From Pseudoscleropodium purum (Eukaryota; Streptophyta; Bryopsida; Hypnales; Brachytheciaceae), in contig OZ017795.1 in assembly GCA_963969395.1 (NCBI GenBank), positions 33,895,063 through 33,959,062 on the forward strand: a DNA stretch of 64,000 nt. Direction: 5' to 3'. Within the stretch, counting starts at the first letter, position 1, and every line of letters begins with the position of its first letter. Under the pieces are notes generated by a model. The model did not search any database. It was not told where the DNA came from and was given only the letters and a program-made list of their open reading frames with translations. The position numbers and the translations under genes are program-made. Below, piece by piece: positions 47,051-59,542 of the stretch.

Positions 47051-48440
47051 ATGAATGTGGAAATTTCTACTTCAACTTTTATTACAAGTAGATTGAACTA
47101 ATGAGAATAAAAGAGAGTCCTAAAGATTGACATATAGACTTGCATTTTGGAGCAGAATTCCTATTTTGGAAAAGGATTTAGGAATTAATTTATTGTGAAA
47201 GTGGTATATGGATGTACTAATAGAATTTGTATAGAATTCATTGTGCTACTTCAATGTTTTACAAAGACAATTGTTTTGAGGTTGTGAACTTGTGTTTTAC
47301 ATTTAGAATGATTCAAATTGAACCTATAATTACTTATGATGTTGATGCCTTGATGTATGCATTGCATGTTCTAAGATGATGTTCTAGCCAAATATGTACA
47401 ATATTGTTTTTATGAATGTGTGGTTTTTGAATGTGATAGATATGATTATTTTTGTTATTTAAAAATCTAATTTAATAAAATTGACAAAGTAATGGGCATG
47501 AATTGAATTATCAAAGATTAACAATCTATCCAAATCCTAATATAATTGTTACCATACAAATTGATTAAGATGCATGCAATTAGGATTGTTAAGATATTCA
47601 TCAAATATGGTATAAAAAGCTTGATTTTAAGGGAGTAGAATTGAAGTTGTACTATTCAAAGAGATGTTTCTAAAGAGCTTTGTATATGATCTCAATGAAA
47701 TTACACTCTAATGCAACCAATATTAATAGACAAAAATATAGGAACTAGCTTATTATAGGATCAAAAGTTTAAAGTTAGAGGAAGATGAAAGGAAGGATTG
47801 CAAGAAGCCTTGGTGTTGTACAAGCATGACAAGAGCCAAACTCAAAGCCATAATGTTGACTAGGACAACCAAGAGATGTAAGGTGATGTAGTACTAAAAC
47901 AATGGTTGGATGAAACCCAACAAAAAGCAAAAGATATGTGCAACAAGTTGTTGCCTTCTTCATATTCTACAAATTATAATGAAGATAATTGACATGTATA
48001 CTTTAGTACAACATGATTAACACTTCATGGACAAAATGGAAATTAACATGAAAAAAAAATCTTGCTTTTAGTTAGGATCAAAAGTTTGGGGATGGAAGAG
48101 AAAGAAAGAGTTAGAAAAAGCTTGGTGTTGCACATGTATGACAAGTACAACCAATCTCAAAGATATGGTGTTGCCAAGGGCAATAAAAGAAAAGTAAGGT
48201 GTTAAAGTATGAGAGATAAAGGTCAATATGAAGCAAAAGGCATCAATACTAATCTTTTTTCCCTCTCATTCTCTAAAAATCAAGAAACTCCAACCAATTT
48301 AAATGGTTGGCGTAAATGAAGAGTTTGTTCACCAAAGTTGGCATTTTCTACTAGATACAACTAAGAAAATTGACAAGTATAACATACAACTCATTTAAAG
48401 AGATGATTGGGAATTTGAATAGAAACATATAATCTTGCTA
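47051..48440. repeat. 3' part of duplicon C (carries paralogous empty sites)
   Basis: Aligns with 35200-36520 plus 43070-43255 plus 44268-44770 of block B, that is, with block B minus the retroelement and the mariner element. It therefore preserves the unoccupied versions of both insertion sites (about 47600-47660 and 47819-47820). Confidence 0.8.
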
Positions 48441-48789
48441 TACTTTAGGATGGAAAGTCTGGGAGTGGAAGAGGTGAACACGAGGATTGGAAAAAGCCTT
48501 GGTATTGTAGAAACAAAGTCAGCAAAGTCAATCTCAAAGCCATAGTGTTGACAAGGACAGATATGGTATATGTGGCTAAGCCTAACCTCTCACACATATC
48601 ATTTTGGCATGTATTAGGAATAGGAAGATGGCGTATTATTAGAACAAGGGCAAGATGAAGCCCACGAGGAAGAAACACCACCCAACAACCACAACATGGC
48701 AACTCTTTGTCGTACAAATCCCATATGTGGCTTCTACTAGGCTTTTTTTGGCACTATTAGCAATCCATTCTCTCTTGCGTTAAACAACA

Positions 48790-51180
48790 TTTGGTATGGA
48801 TCCATTGCCATCATGAGACGTCATGAACTTTTTCTCTCCTTTACTTCACTGGCCTATGCAACTTTTGCATCTCCAATACAAATTACAATGATTGCCAATT
48901 TGTTTCATGCTGGAAAAAAGTTATTTCCCATTGAACTTGCCAAAAGCTTGTTCAAAACCTCTTTGCATTGGAAAGATAATATGGTCTATGTTTAAAATCA
49001 CAAGGAATGAAATAACTCCTTCAAATACCAATCATAACACTATTGAGAACCTTTGTTGAGCTCTCTAAAGTAGCATGAAGCAAATCCCAAACATATATAG
49101 AGCATTATTCTCACTTCATCTATGCTTTTGCAATCCTAAATACCACTATTGCAATTACCACTATTGCTAATGTGTTAACATGTTGAAAAGAAGGCAACCT
49201 CCTTTGAAATTGTGAAGAGAACGGAAACTTGTTTGTGTTGGATTCACAATGTAGTCTATGTTTGAGATCTACAAAAAGATTTAACCCCTAAAGGTTTATG
49301 GTGTTTTTAGGTCTAAAATTGCTTTGGAGTTCTCAATTACAAAGCAAGGCAAAAAATTTCATCTATATTTGTTCATTAACAAATCCCACTATAGGGTCTT
49401 TTAGTTAACTTATTAGATTACACCCTCTTAAAATTTTAGAATAAAAACCTTACCAATTGCAAGATCAAGTTGCTTGAATTTTTTTTTAAAAGTATTTTCA
49501 ATTCTTCCCAAATGGCTAGATTTCATCTTTCAACCATTTTATACAAAAATGTATAGACCCTACAACTTTTTACTATGCATAATATGTTGACAAAATAATT
49601 TGGAAATATCTATAAAAATTTGAAACAAAAAATATTGATACATTTAAAAAATAATAATAAGTAGAAAAAAATTTAGAATATGATTTAGAATACTAAAATG
49701 TTAAGAATTTAGTTATGGAATTGAAGACTACCAATCTTAGTGGTTGTAATGTTCTAATAAAAAAATTTACACTCACTACTTTTATTTTTGTTAATTTAAA
49801 AAAAAAATTGAATTAAATAAAGAACTTTAAAGTTTATTTTAGAATAAAGATTTGATAACTACCCTCAAACTAAAACTCCTTATAACTTTCATCTCTTTGA
49901 TCAAAATGGAATGATTTGAAACTTTTTATGTAATGATATATAAATCTAGAGTACCAATTTCAAATTTTTATTTCTTTAAAAAATGATTTTTAAAGAATCT
50001 TTTTGAATTGCTCGAGTCGCCTAACGAATAATGAAAATGACGCATCACACAATAACTTTTTAACCATTTAGTCAAAAGTTATGAAGTTTATTGTGCCTTA
50101 AAGCTATTCTTTGGACACATGTTGTGTGAAAATTTCAAAGAAGAAAAACAAAAAAAATTATTCAGAGTTTGTAGTGAGTTGCCCGAAATTGCTATATTGC
50201 CAAAAAAATGTCGTTTGGTCCTTCCAGGGTTAACGATTCTTTCAGAAAGAGACTATAACATTCTTAAGAGCCTTTGTTGAACTCTCTAAATTGGCATGAA
50301 AAAAAGTCCCACACATATGGTGGTATTTTTAATTTACCCATGTGCCTCCACATTCAAATGCAATTCTATGGCCAAGTTATCACCACTTTGACCTGAAAGC
50401 TATTTCCCAATAAACCTACACCTATAAGGACCATGAAACTGGTTTGCATTGAAAAAAGATGGGTCTATGTTTGAGATCCAAGGAAATGATTCTTTTAAGA
50501 TGTCAATCATAACATTCTATAGGACCCTGGTTGAACACTCTAAATTGCCATGAAAGGAATGCCAAACATAATTTATTCTCACTTCACCTACAAGGAGGAG
50601 ACTTCGTTGCATTGGAAAGATCAAAAGAAGTGAAATAACTCTCTCAGAACATAACCATAGCTAGAGAACATCTGATGAACACTCCATGCTTGGGACTCCT
50701 TCATGCCAAATGAGAGAATTATTCTCACTGCACCTGGCGTTTGCATCTTCACAACTCTGAAATGAAAGCTTTCTCACAAAATCTGCAACGAGCACGAAAA
50801 CTTGTTTGCATTGGAATATGTGGCAGAAATAATATCTATGTTATAGATAAAAAGAAAGGAGATTCTTCCTTCAGAAATCAAGAGAGGGAGACGAAGGAAA
50901 TTTGAAGATCAGAAAATTAGAAAACCCTACTTCAGCACCCTCTAAATTAGCATGAACAAAAAGGAATCCTTGATTCACACCTGACACCTTACTTTGCAAA
51001 GCTGAGCTCAATAGAACAAGTAGTTCCACAAACCCATGAGACATTGTCCTCACATGTGAGTATGTCAAAGTTACAATTTTGCAAGATTTACTCAACTTTA
51101 GCAGGAGTAAATTTTGCCGTAAATAACTTTCAGTTGGCACTATTCTCAAAAGTGGTCCTGCCACTCCTGCAATGAACCAA
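48790..51180. repeat. Degenerate ~200 bp tandem repeats
   Basis: A motif order TTGCATTGGAAAGAT, CTATGTTT or equivalent, GAAATAA-CTC, CATAACA, TTGAACTCTCTAAA, GCATGAA, CAAACATA, TTCTCACTTCA recurs at about 48960-49130, 50430-50580, 50605-50750 and 50800-51060. The array is split by the element at 49281-50233. I could not derive a protein from either strand. Confidence 0.6.
49281..50233. mobile_element. TTAA-family TIR element, 953 bp
   Basis: Left end TTAACCCCTAAAGG at 49281; right end CCTTCCAGGGTTAA at 50220-50233, its imperfect inverted copy. It interrupts the tandem array above: the array sequence resumes directly after 50233 (GATTCTTTCAGAAAGAG). Non-coding. Confidence 0.75.
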
Positions 51181-52181
51181 CTAGGTGGATGAGATGGAGG
51201 CCTCTGAAAGATAAAGCCAATTCACCCTATCCCACCTTCCAAATTCACGCTAATGCAAGCAAAAACTTTATCCTACTTGGTGGCATGCAGTCAAGTCGAA
51301 GAATTGCTCAAGATGACACAAGCATATAAGCAAAAGTTGGAATTTGGGTGCACATGCTAGTTAGGGTTTGTAAACATTTACCTCAAAAGCACGCAAGTTG
51401 ATGTCAGTTTGAAATGATAGATGACCTAGATTGATGGAGGTCAGGAAGGTCTGTGAAGATTCAACAGCAGCACATGCTCCAGAGACCTAAGGTTTAAATT
51501 CAATACAATTTTGAACCACCACATGCACATGGGATGGGCACCAAAGCATAAATCTTTGTGTTGAAATTCCATGTACAAGTTACTTCATCTATGTTAACGT
51601 TACTAGAAGAAACTCATGGAAAGAATGAGGCATGCTGCTCAGGTTCCTTACCACATGCAACACTGTTTCCAGTATTAGACCTACAAACAATACAGGAACA
51701 TGAAAAATTTATGCATCAAACATGATGTGGAAACCTTTATTTACCCAGTTGCATTTCGTAAATGGACAAAGAATCAGGAAGGAAAATAAGGAGCCATTCT
51801 TTCCCAATCAGACCTCTTTACTTGTGGAGCTCCATCTTTTCAAGGTGGGAGCTAATAAACATGGTTGAGGGCAACTCACTTGTGAGGACAGGGAGGGATC
51901 CAAAACATAAGTCTCTGATGAAGAGAAAGCAGGAATGCCAAAGCCTAAAGCATGGCACCCCAGATAGTGCAACCAGACATGAAAAGCCAAGACAAACTCC
52001 AATAGTGCAGAACAAAACTATTTACTTCATTTAGTACCAAATAATACCACCATGCGAATCAAGAAATCAACCAAGTAATGCCAATTTTCCAGTTGGTGCC
52101 TTATGGCCTACTCGTGAGCCATAGTCAAAGTACTCTTAATTGATGTAGTACGGAACAACACTATGTACTTGATTCAGGAAG
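51181..52181. other. 3' flank of the methyltransferase gene
   Basis: Includes the likely 3' UTR. A minus-strand AATAAA lies at 51741-51736, about 440 nt after the stop. The plus-strand open frame at 51762-52034 shows no domain. Confidence 0.4.
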
Positions 52182-55100
52182 TCAAGTACTCTTAATTGAT
52201 TGGGCACCCACCTGGCAAGAGTGCATTTTCTGACTAGTTTGGGAGGTCTGAACTCTGGAGGCAACGGTTTCTACCATAGTAAGAAATCCATGCAAGAATC
52301 CTACTTCTCTAAGTGAGGGCCCTGATCGCAACAACATGCGGCGCACATGAATAAGCATCCTTTCCTGCATTCTATAGTTCGGAATCCCTAAAGTCACAGT
52401 AACTTGGTTACAAGCTTGCAAGACAAGTTCCCATCGTCTCATCAAATTCCCCACTGCTTCAACTGATGCTGTTCCTGAGGTCAAAACAAGATTGCCAAGG
52501 TAAAGTGCTTAAATGGTTCAAAGCAGTTGAAATAATCATGTATGAGGAGGCTTTAAGGATGGTAACTAAATTTACCAAATTATACCCTACATTTTTTAAT
52601 GATATAATGTGTTTTGAAAATTACTACAAAGTGGACTTCGTTTTTATCTTGGCACTTCGGGGTTGACCAAACGATGCCAAAGTACTCTGCTTCGCCAATT
52701 GTGTGAAGGAATTGTGAGATACTGAAAATCAGTCCAAACCTGGTAAGCTCTTGAAGTTTGTGGACCGAGGGGGCAGATAAGCCGAGGGATCCTGAGATTG
52801 TTGTTGGGGCACTTGTTCATATAGCCGCGAAAGCACCACAGCTACGGCATGACTAAGATCTGATTCAAACAGTTCAAGGCGTGGATCAGCATGATAAGAT
52901 AAGCTTCAAAAACCGAGACAAATACTTTACCAATAAGCTAGAGGAGGCTAAAACCGTTCAGGAGCTGATCCTGTGTCCTATACTAACCCCTGTTACCGAC
53001 AGCAACTCACCTATTAATGCACAAGCTTAGACTTCAATTAGTAAGTGGTGTAAGTAAGATTTGGCTAAATGACAATGGTCACAGATCTTTGAATGGAAAT
53101 AGGGTTGTCCACTATAACTTATAGTGGTCTACAACCTCCCACTTTGAAATTGCACAAGAAATCTGATCTGAACAGACTAGGTTCATGAACTCAAAGCCAT
53201 CCCTCAAAAGGCTCTACACTTGTCTCCCAAAAGGCTCACTCCTCCATATTGGTTTAAATGATTAAAGTGACGCACATAGCATCCTCTACCTCGTTCAATA
53301 AGGAGCTTCAACAACCCACACATTCACTCTTTGGCAAGCATTGAACTACACAGCATCAAATCATCGAACATACACAACCAGCAGAATAACTTGCATATGT
53401 CTGAGATGTCTTATTACTTAGAGAACCTGCACCATAAGCCGAAGGAATGCTGCAAACATGAGTGCAATGCATCAACTCTGAGTTCGTCAGGCCTCGATCT
53501 TCTCGACCAAAAACCAGCTGCAGCAAGCGATCAACGATGAAATTAGTTCTCCATATTGATAAAGAAACCTCTGTCCAAAGAATGCCCCTATCAATTCACT
53601 AAGTTATTGATGATAAGCTAATGTTAAATTAACAGAATATTAGATTATTACTAAGATGAGGTTAAATTAATGTCAAGTTCTCATTGACTTAATCTTCACT
53701 TAATACTTGCCGAAGTAATACAAAGTTGATAGCCATTGACACTGACATCACACTAACATGAGGCTAACACCATTTGCATTACACTACCGTTAGCTTTAAA
53801 TTAAGGTCTAAGAGAATATAAGAGTCTATAAAACTTCATTACCTATTCACTTAAAAGACATGAACAGTATCAATGGGGAGGGTCCTTTGCAGTGACAATC
53901 CAAAAACTTAGCAAATGCAAAAGCTGGGAATAAAAGAGTGCAAAGGCAGATTTCATACTGCAAGATTGAGGGACTCCGGAGATGGAATGAACAGATTGGC
54001 AAGTTGTGTGTCAGGAATGCGCAACACTCCACTGCGACGCGTGAATGCAACGGCCTGTCATCCACCTGCATGTCATCTCTCAGCCAATTCATCTTGAACG
54101 TTCCAAGTAAAAAAGCCCAGATGCATAGACTGGGAGCAACAAATCGGATATATACCATGGAGCAGTCCCTAAGTGCCTCTGAAAGGGAACTTGTCACATG
54201 CATAAGCTCAAGTTTGGACCGCGAGGTCACATTCGCTGCCATCGTGTGAGCTTCCACTCCCTTGACATCACACTGAGGGTCAACCTACACAACCAAACAA
54301 ATTCGCACTTAATGGCAAGCAACAAAATCCGACAGTCATAACATTATTTAGACATGGAAGCAAAGCACCCTGTCGACTTCCAGATGCTGCAATATTGCAC
54401 TGGCAATGCTGATGCAACCAAGGGGACCGGCGTAGACCTATACAGAACCCGCTGTGCAGATTTGGTGTTCTGTAAGGTATTGAAGGGCATTGAAGTCCTA
54501 TTTGAAGTGTAAAAGGCCGAGGCAAGTGTATTTATTAACCAAAGTCAATTGAGATCCACTCCTAGAGAACCTCTTTTTCATAATTTACATTAGATCTTAA
54601 ACCAGACAGCCTGCATATTTTTAAAGACGGGTCTTCATCTCGGAAGTCTTGAGAGGATCACCAGAGCGGGGTTTCCCCCTCAGGATCCTCCATATCTCAG
54701 ACTAACCACGACCATGCACATGTATGCTTACACTATACTCTTTTGTTCGAATCGCTCGCCCTCGCTCGCCCTCCCTCTCGTTGTACTTTTACACAAAGAA
54801 CGAAAGAATGGGCGTCACAGATGTCCAAGATTCAGGACATCATGACCAGTGTTCAGATGTCAAAAAACGAATCTCATGAATTTTACAATAGAAACATCGA
54901 AAAAATTCGATGAGCAATCGATCGTAGCAATTGAAGGCTGGAGGGAAACGGATCATACCAGCCAAAGCTCATTACAGTCTTCCGCATCCCACAAATCAAA
55001 GTCACCATAAACACACATCAGTAGAATTTTCAAATTGATAGAAAGACAGATTCAAATTGAAACACAAAATCATGGTCTTCTCAAGAATTCTCACATAGCA

Positions 55101-55303
55101 CATAAAAAGATACTGCAACCTAAAAAACATGCAAATTGCAAATTGCAAAACTCACCAAAATTAGTTGCAACTCGGCAAACGGAGCCCACATTGCCCGCTT
55201 GCTGTGGACTCACAAGCACCACCCGCACACGCTCCAGAGCTCCGCCGTGGAGTGCCCGTTTCCACAGACGCCTGCTTGCATTCGCAGGAGACGCCATAGT
55301 CAT
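52182..55303 (-). CDS. TrmJ/SpoU-family tRNA/rRNA 2'-O-methyltransferase, seven exons
   Basis: Exons in coding order: 55303-55156, 54978-54959, 54284-54156, 54054-53959, 53517-53418, 52859-52740, 52474-52182. All introns are GT-AG and the 906 nt join stays in frame, giving 301 aa. SPOUT/SpoU motifs are complete. VRVVLVSPQQAGNVGSVCR (26-44) is motif 1, with its Asn and Arg. ELWLVDPQCD (53-62) follows. LVFGREDRGLTNSEL (132-146) is motif 2, and YGAGSLNLSHAVAVVL (159-174) is motif 3 of the SAM-binding knot. Residues 206-301 match the helical C-terminal extension of TrmJ (MLIHVRRMLLRSGPSLREVGF). By family it transfers methyl from SAM to a ribose 2'-OH of tRNA or rRNA; the actual target is unknown. 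The basic N-terminus (RRLWKR) might be a targeting signal. An in-frame ATG at 55375 would add 24 residues. Confidence 0.93.
54959..54978 (-). other. 20-nt microexon of the methyltransferase gene
   Basis: Encodes the DCNELWL junction (residues 50-56). Without it exons 1 and 3 are out of frame; with it the phase is restored and the protein matches the LTNLWLV stretch of bacterial TrmJ. Flanks are AG (54980-54979) and GTATGA (54958 downward). Confidence 0.85.
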
Positions 55304-55970
55304 GCCAAACCCTAAACCTCTCCCTTCTTCATCTCCAGGGCACTGATATACAACAGGGCGATAGATTTTCTGCAAATTCCAGAACCTGTAGTGAATCCAG
55401 AAAATGGTGTTTGCATCATGTCTTCTGATGAAATCGAAAGGTTTGACTACTTGGGATTTTGGATCGGAGTGGTTGACGAGATTGTTCAGGGATGACAGAG
55501 CTGTTTTAGATTTTATGGGTTGTGAGGGTTTTAAGGACTCATCGGTTTTACTGGAACATTTGCAGTGTGAACGAGGCGTTCAGTGCCGGGTATCAATACC
55601 GAATATCAATACCGGTTTGCATGCCCCAATTCACAATGAAGGTGAGAGCATCGCCACGCATTCACGGCCACAAAACACGGGGAAAAAATTCAATCACACA
55701 CTTAATGAAAAAAATATAATTTTTTAATTTTGATTCATATGCAATAAGAAACGCAGCTTGGTTCTTCAAAAGTTAACTTATAAATATTGCATTCTACATT
55801 TTGAACTTAAACTTCTCTATCAAGAATAACTGACTTGAAAATAAAGAAAAATCTAAAAATAAATAAATAAGATTTTAATTCTCAAATTATTAAAAACTAA
55901 AAATTTAAAATTTGAATTAAAATTTAAAAAAAAATTATATTGAAAAAGTGTAATAATTTTTTTATTTAAA
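55304..55970. other. 5' flank of the methyltransferase gene
   Basis: Contains the leader, upstream of the start codon, and presumably the promoter. A minus-strand TATATC lies near 55350, too close to the coding start to be called a TATA box confidently. The plus-strand frames at 55404-55727 have no domain. Confidence 0.35.
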
Positions 55971-56540
55971 CAAAGCGAGTTTAAGTATGCTTGAGTGTAG
56001 ACCTCAAGCACACCTCAAGCAACCTTTTTCTGTTTTTTAAATTTTGAATAAAATGTGTCACTAAGCTTAAAATTTATTTATTTTTAACTCAAACGGAATG
56101 AAAAAAAATAAAAAGAGCACTTGAAGTGTGCTTCAGGTGAACCTCGAGCACACCTCAAGCACACTTTTTTGAATTTTGAATAGAATGTGTCACTAAACTT
56201 AAAATTTATTTATTTTAAACTCAAATAGAATGAAAAAAGTAAAGAGCACTTGAAGTGTACTTCAGGTGAACCTCAAGTACACTTGTCAAATTTCAAAAAA
56301 AATTGGATACAATTTTTATTTTGAATTATGATTGAAGTAGAATGAGAGAAGAAAAGTGCACTTGAGGTGTACTTGAGGTAGACATTTAGCACACCTCAAG
56401 TACACTTATATAAAGAAATTTTTCATAATTTCCCAAAATATGTTTTTTAAATTTTCATTAATATGGAATGAAATAATTTAAATGTGCTTCATGTGTGCCT
56501 GAGGTATCCTCAAGCACACATCAAACACACTTGTATTTTT
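55970..56540. repeat. Array of ~120 bp degenerate palindromic repeats
   Basis: Five units near 55976, 56116, 56243, 56356 and 56483. Each contains forward CTTGAAGTGTGCTTCAGGTG-type and complementary CCTCAAGCACACCTCAAGCA-type arms, so every unit can fold on itself. AT-rich spacers separate them. Non-coding. Confidence 0.8.
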
Positions 56541-57237
56541 TTAATATAATTTTGAATACAATTTTTGTACCAAATTTCTCTTAAATATCAAGACTAGGCC
56601 TTGTAAATTTAAACCCTCCCCAACTTGCTCACATCTCCCTTTTTCAATTTTGTTTTTCTACATACTGTCATTACACCTACAAGTGGACCAAATTTGAAAA
56701 GAACCCCGACAAACTGTATCCCAAGAGAATAAATTTATGAAGTCAATAACTAGGGCAAGGAGTCGGGGACAAGGCACTACCGTTCCCGGAGCCATTTGTG
56801 CCATGACCGGTCACTCTATATCCTTCCCTCGGCCCATAGTGGAACACTTTTTCTTGGCCAGCCCCACCCAAGCCCTAGGCTAGGAACACGCCCTTGAATG
56901 AGTGGCGATGCTCTGAATCACAATCATTCCCTCAACTTATTGAAGAAATGTATGTGGCAAAAGATGAGTGGTTAACCAAGATATTTTAATGAACTTGTTG
57001 AAAAATCTTGAATTTAATCTTGGGAGTGAAGAAGGTTTCCTAGTCCTCAATTCACTACTTAACCTCATTCACACTATGTACTATGACTCTTCTAAATATA
57101 AGGAATTCACTAACACTAAAAATAGAAGTGTTACACTTGTTTTATTTGTAAATCACTTGTTTAGTATTATCATGAATTAGCCATGTATTTTTCACTCACA
57201 TTTGTGTTGTGCAGTCATGTTTTTCCAACCCTTTGTA
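56541..57237. other. Intergenic, nothing recognised
   Basis: A slightly GC-richer stretch at 56740-56900 is of unknown origin. The short open frame at 56968-57180 shows no domain. Confidence 0.35.
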
Positions 57238-58161
57238 TTAACCCCTAAACGCCCAAGCTACGTTTTGGGGCAACATAGAAATTTTAGGCAACTCACTACA
57301 AATGGAATTTTATTTGTTTTCTTTGAAATTTTAACACAAAATATGCCCAAGGAGTAACTTTAAGGCCCAATAATTTTCATAACTTTTGACTACGTGGTTA
57401 CAAAGTCATTGTATGATATGTACTTTTCATTGCTCAATAGGCAGCCCAAGCAGCAAAAAAAAAAAAAAAATTAAATCATTTTTTTAAGAAATTAAAATGT
57501 GAAATTGGTTCTCTAAATTTATATTTACTTGGAAAGCTTTGAATCATTCCATTTTATTCAATGAGTCAAAAGTTATGAGGAGTTTTAGTTTGTTGAAGTT
57601 TGCAAGTTGTTATTGAATTTCTACTTTAAGACTAACTTTGAAGTCCTTTATTTAACTCAATTTTTAATATTTCTTGGAAAAAATAAAAACATCAAGTGCA
57701 AATTGTTTGTTACAACATTACAACCATTGGAAGTGGCATTTTTCAATTCCATAAATAAATTGTTAACAATTTAATATTTTGACTCATTCTCTTTTCCTTT
57801 CTACTTTTTTTTCCCTATATGTCGTATGATTTCAAATAATCTAAAATTTTTCAAGCATGTAGACAACTTGACTTGAAAAATGAATACAAAGGTTGAAACC
57901 ATTTTGGACATTTTTTCATACAAATGTGACCTTCGCAAGGCCAAAAAAAGAAAATTTGTCACTTCAAATGCTAATATCTTGCAATCTACACCATGGAAAT
58001 TTCTGAAATTTTTTCCTCATGTTCTCAAACAAGCTTACTACTAGACCCTTTGGTTATATGTGTCCAAAATTTTATTTTATTTTTAAATTTGGTACATGTC
58101 CTAGAAATGGCAGTTTGGAAGCAATTTTGGTGAAATATAGTCAAATCATTTAGAGGTTTAA
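57238..58161 (+). mobile_element. TTAA-family TIR element, 924 bp
   Basis: Left end TTAACCCCTAAACGCC at 57238; right end TTTAGAGGTTTAA ending at 58161. The interior matches the partial copy at 710-1325 in the same orientation and 59543-60468 in reverse. Shared interior landmarks are CAACTCACTACAAA, CTTTGAAGTCC-TTATTTAACTCAAT and AATATCTTGCAATCTACA. Non-coding. Confidence 0.78.
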
Positions 58162-59542
58162 AAAAACACCTATTGGATCCAAGTTAGTGATGCTAACATA
58201 ACCATAGTCCTCAAACAAATTGTTTCTTAAAATGAAGCTCAAGCAATCAATAGAATGTATCTTTGATTGTTGAAAATATAATGATACCAATGCCACATTT
58301 TCCTTGTAGGGTACAAAAGCAGTGTCCTGTTAATTTTTGAGCAACCATCTTTTTTTGGTCCAATGTCAAATGCTTTATGCAAATTTCAATTTCAATAAAA
58401 CTGAAATTTTAGAAATTCAACATTTTAACTTACTCTAAAAACTGCATGAAATTTTTTAATATTGTTGAGTACATGTAGTTAAGCAAATGTCCTATAAACA
58501 AATTTTATACATGATCAACATCTTTGATTTTTAAAATTGAAAGTATAAAATTATAAAATTAGTCCTTCTAAATTTTTTTTGGTTTGAATGATCATTGAAT
58601 GTAATATTTATTTACAAAATCCTACGAAGTAGATGCAACAACTACTTACTATCCACTGAAAAGAGGTGTACCACCCTAGTTTGCATTAGTTGCCCCCCTC
58701 TTTTCTCAGAAAATTTATAGGCCATTGATTTTTTAATTTAAAAAATGCTTACCTTCAAAGTTGCTATTGATTTTTCAAAAAATACACAAGCCGTTGATCT
58801 TGTAAGATTTAATTTGAACCGTCCAAATACCAAATATATATACCATATTAGATACAATATAAGATGAATACTAAATATGGGTACCAGATAAGGATACAAT
58901 ACTAGATATGGATACAGGGAATTGTCCCATATTGATTATCACCATGTTGATTTGTGAAAATTACAAGAGGGATAAGGGGGGGATTCAAATGCTAAATTTT
59001 TAAATTTTTAAATCATAATTTTTAAAATCTTAGTGTATAGTAACACAAAAGTGTCACTATACTATATATTGAGAAGTGGCAATAATTGCCAGTTACAAAC
59101 AACAACTACTTACATTGCATTCTACAAATTATTAAACCAATTGTACACAAGGCACTATACTGTTGATTCCATCGAGAATCGCGAAACACCATTCGTTCTA
59201 ATTATATAATTTCATCTACTTTTTCTTACATGTTTATAACTATATTGTAAAATTTGATGATTACATTTTTCAGTATTGGATATTAATATGCAACAAGATG
59301 TTGGAGTGGTTTCAGCATAAAGTAAATATGCATTAATGAATTTATGAGTGATTTTTGAAAGAAATTGAAAATTAAGTCAATGGGTTGGTCCATTTTGACT
59401 TTCATTTATTTACAAAGAAAGATAGTTTCAAAATTGAATTGTTTCCTAATTTGTGCAATACACTGTTAAAGAAACTCATGTATTAATATTTTGGGATTTT
59501 GTCTTCACATGATGATTGCACAATTCTTTCAATGGAAATGCT
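58162..59542. other. Intergenic with a CATATT/TATCC-type low-complexity stretch
   Basis: 58820-58920 contains iterations of GATACAATA and GATATGGATAC-like sequence, similar in composition to the low-complexity part of the duplicon repeats but on the opposite strand. No gene. Confidence 0.4.
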
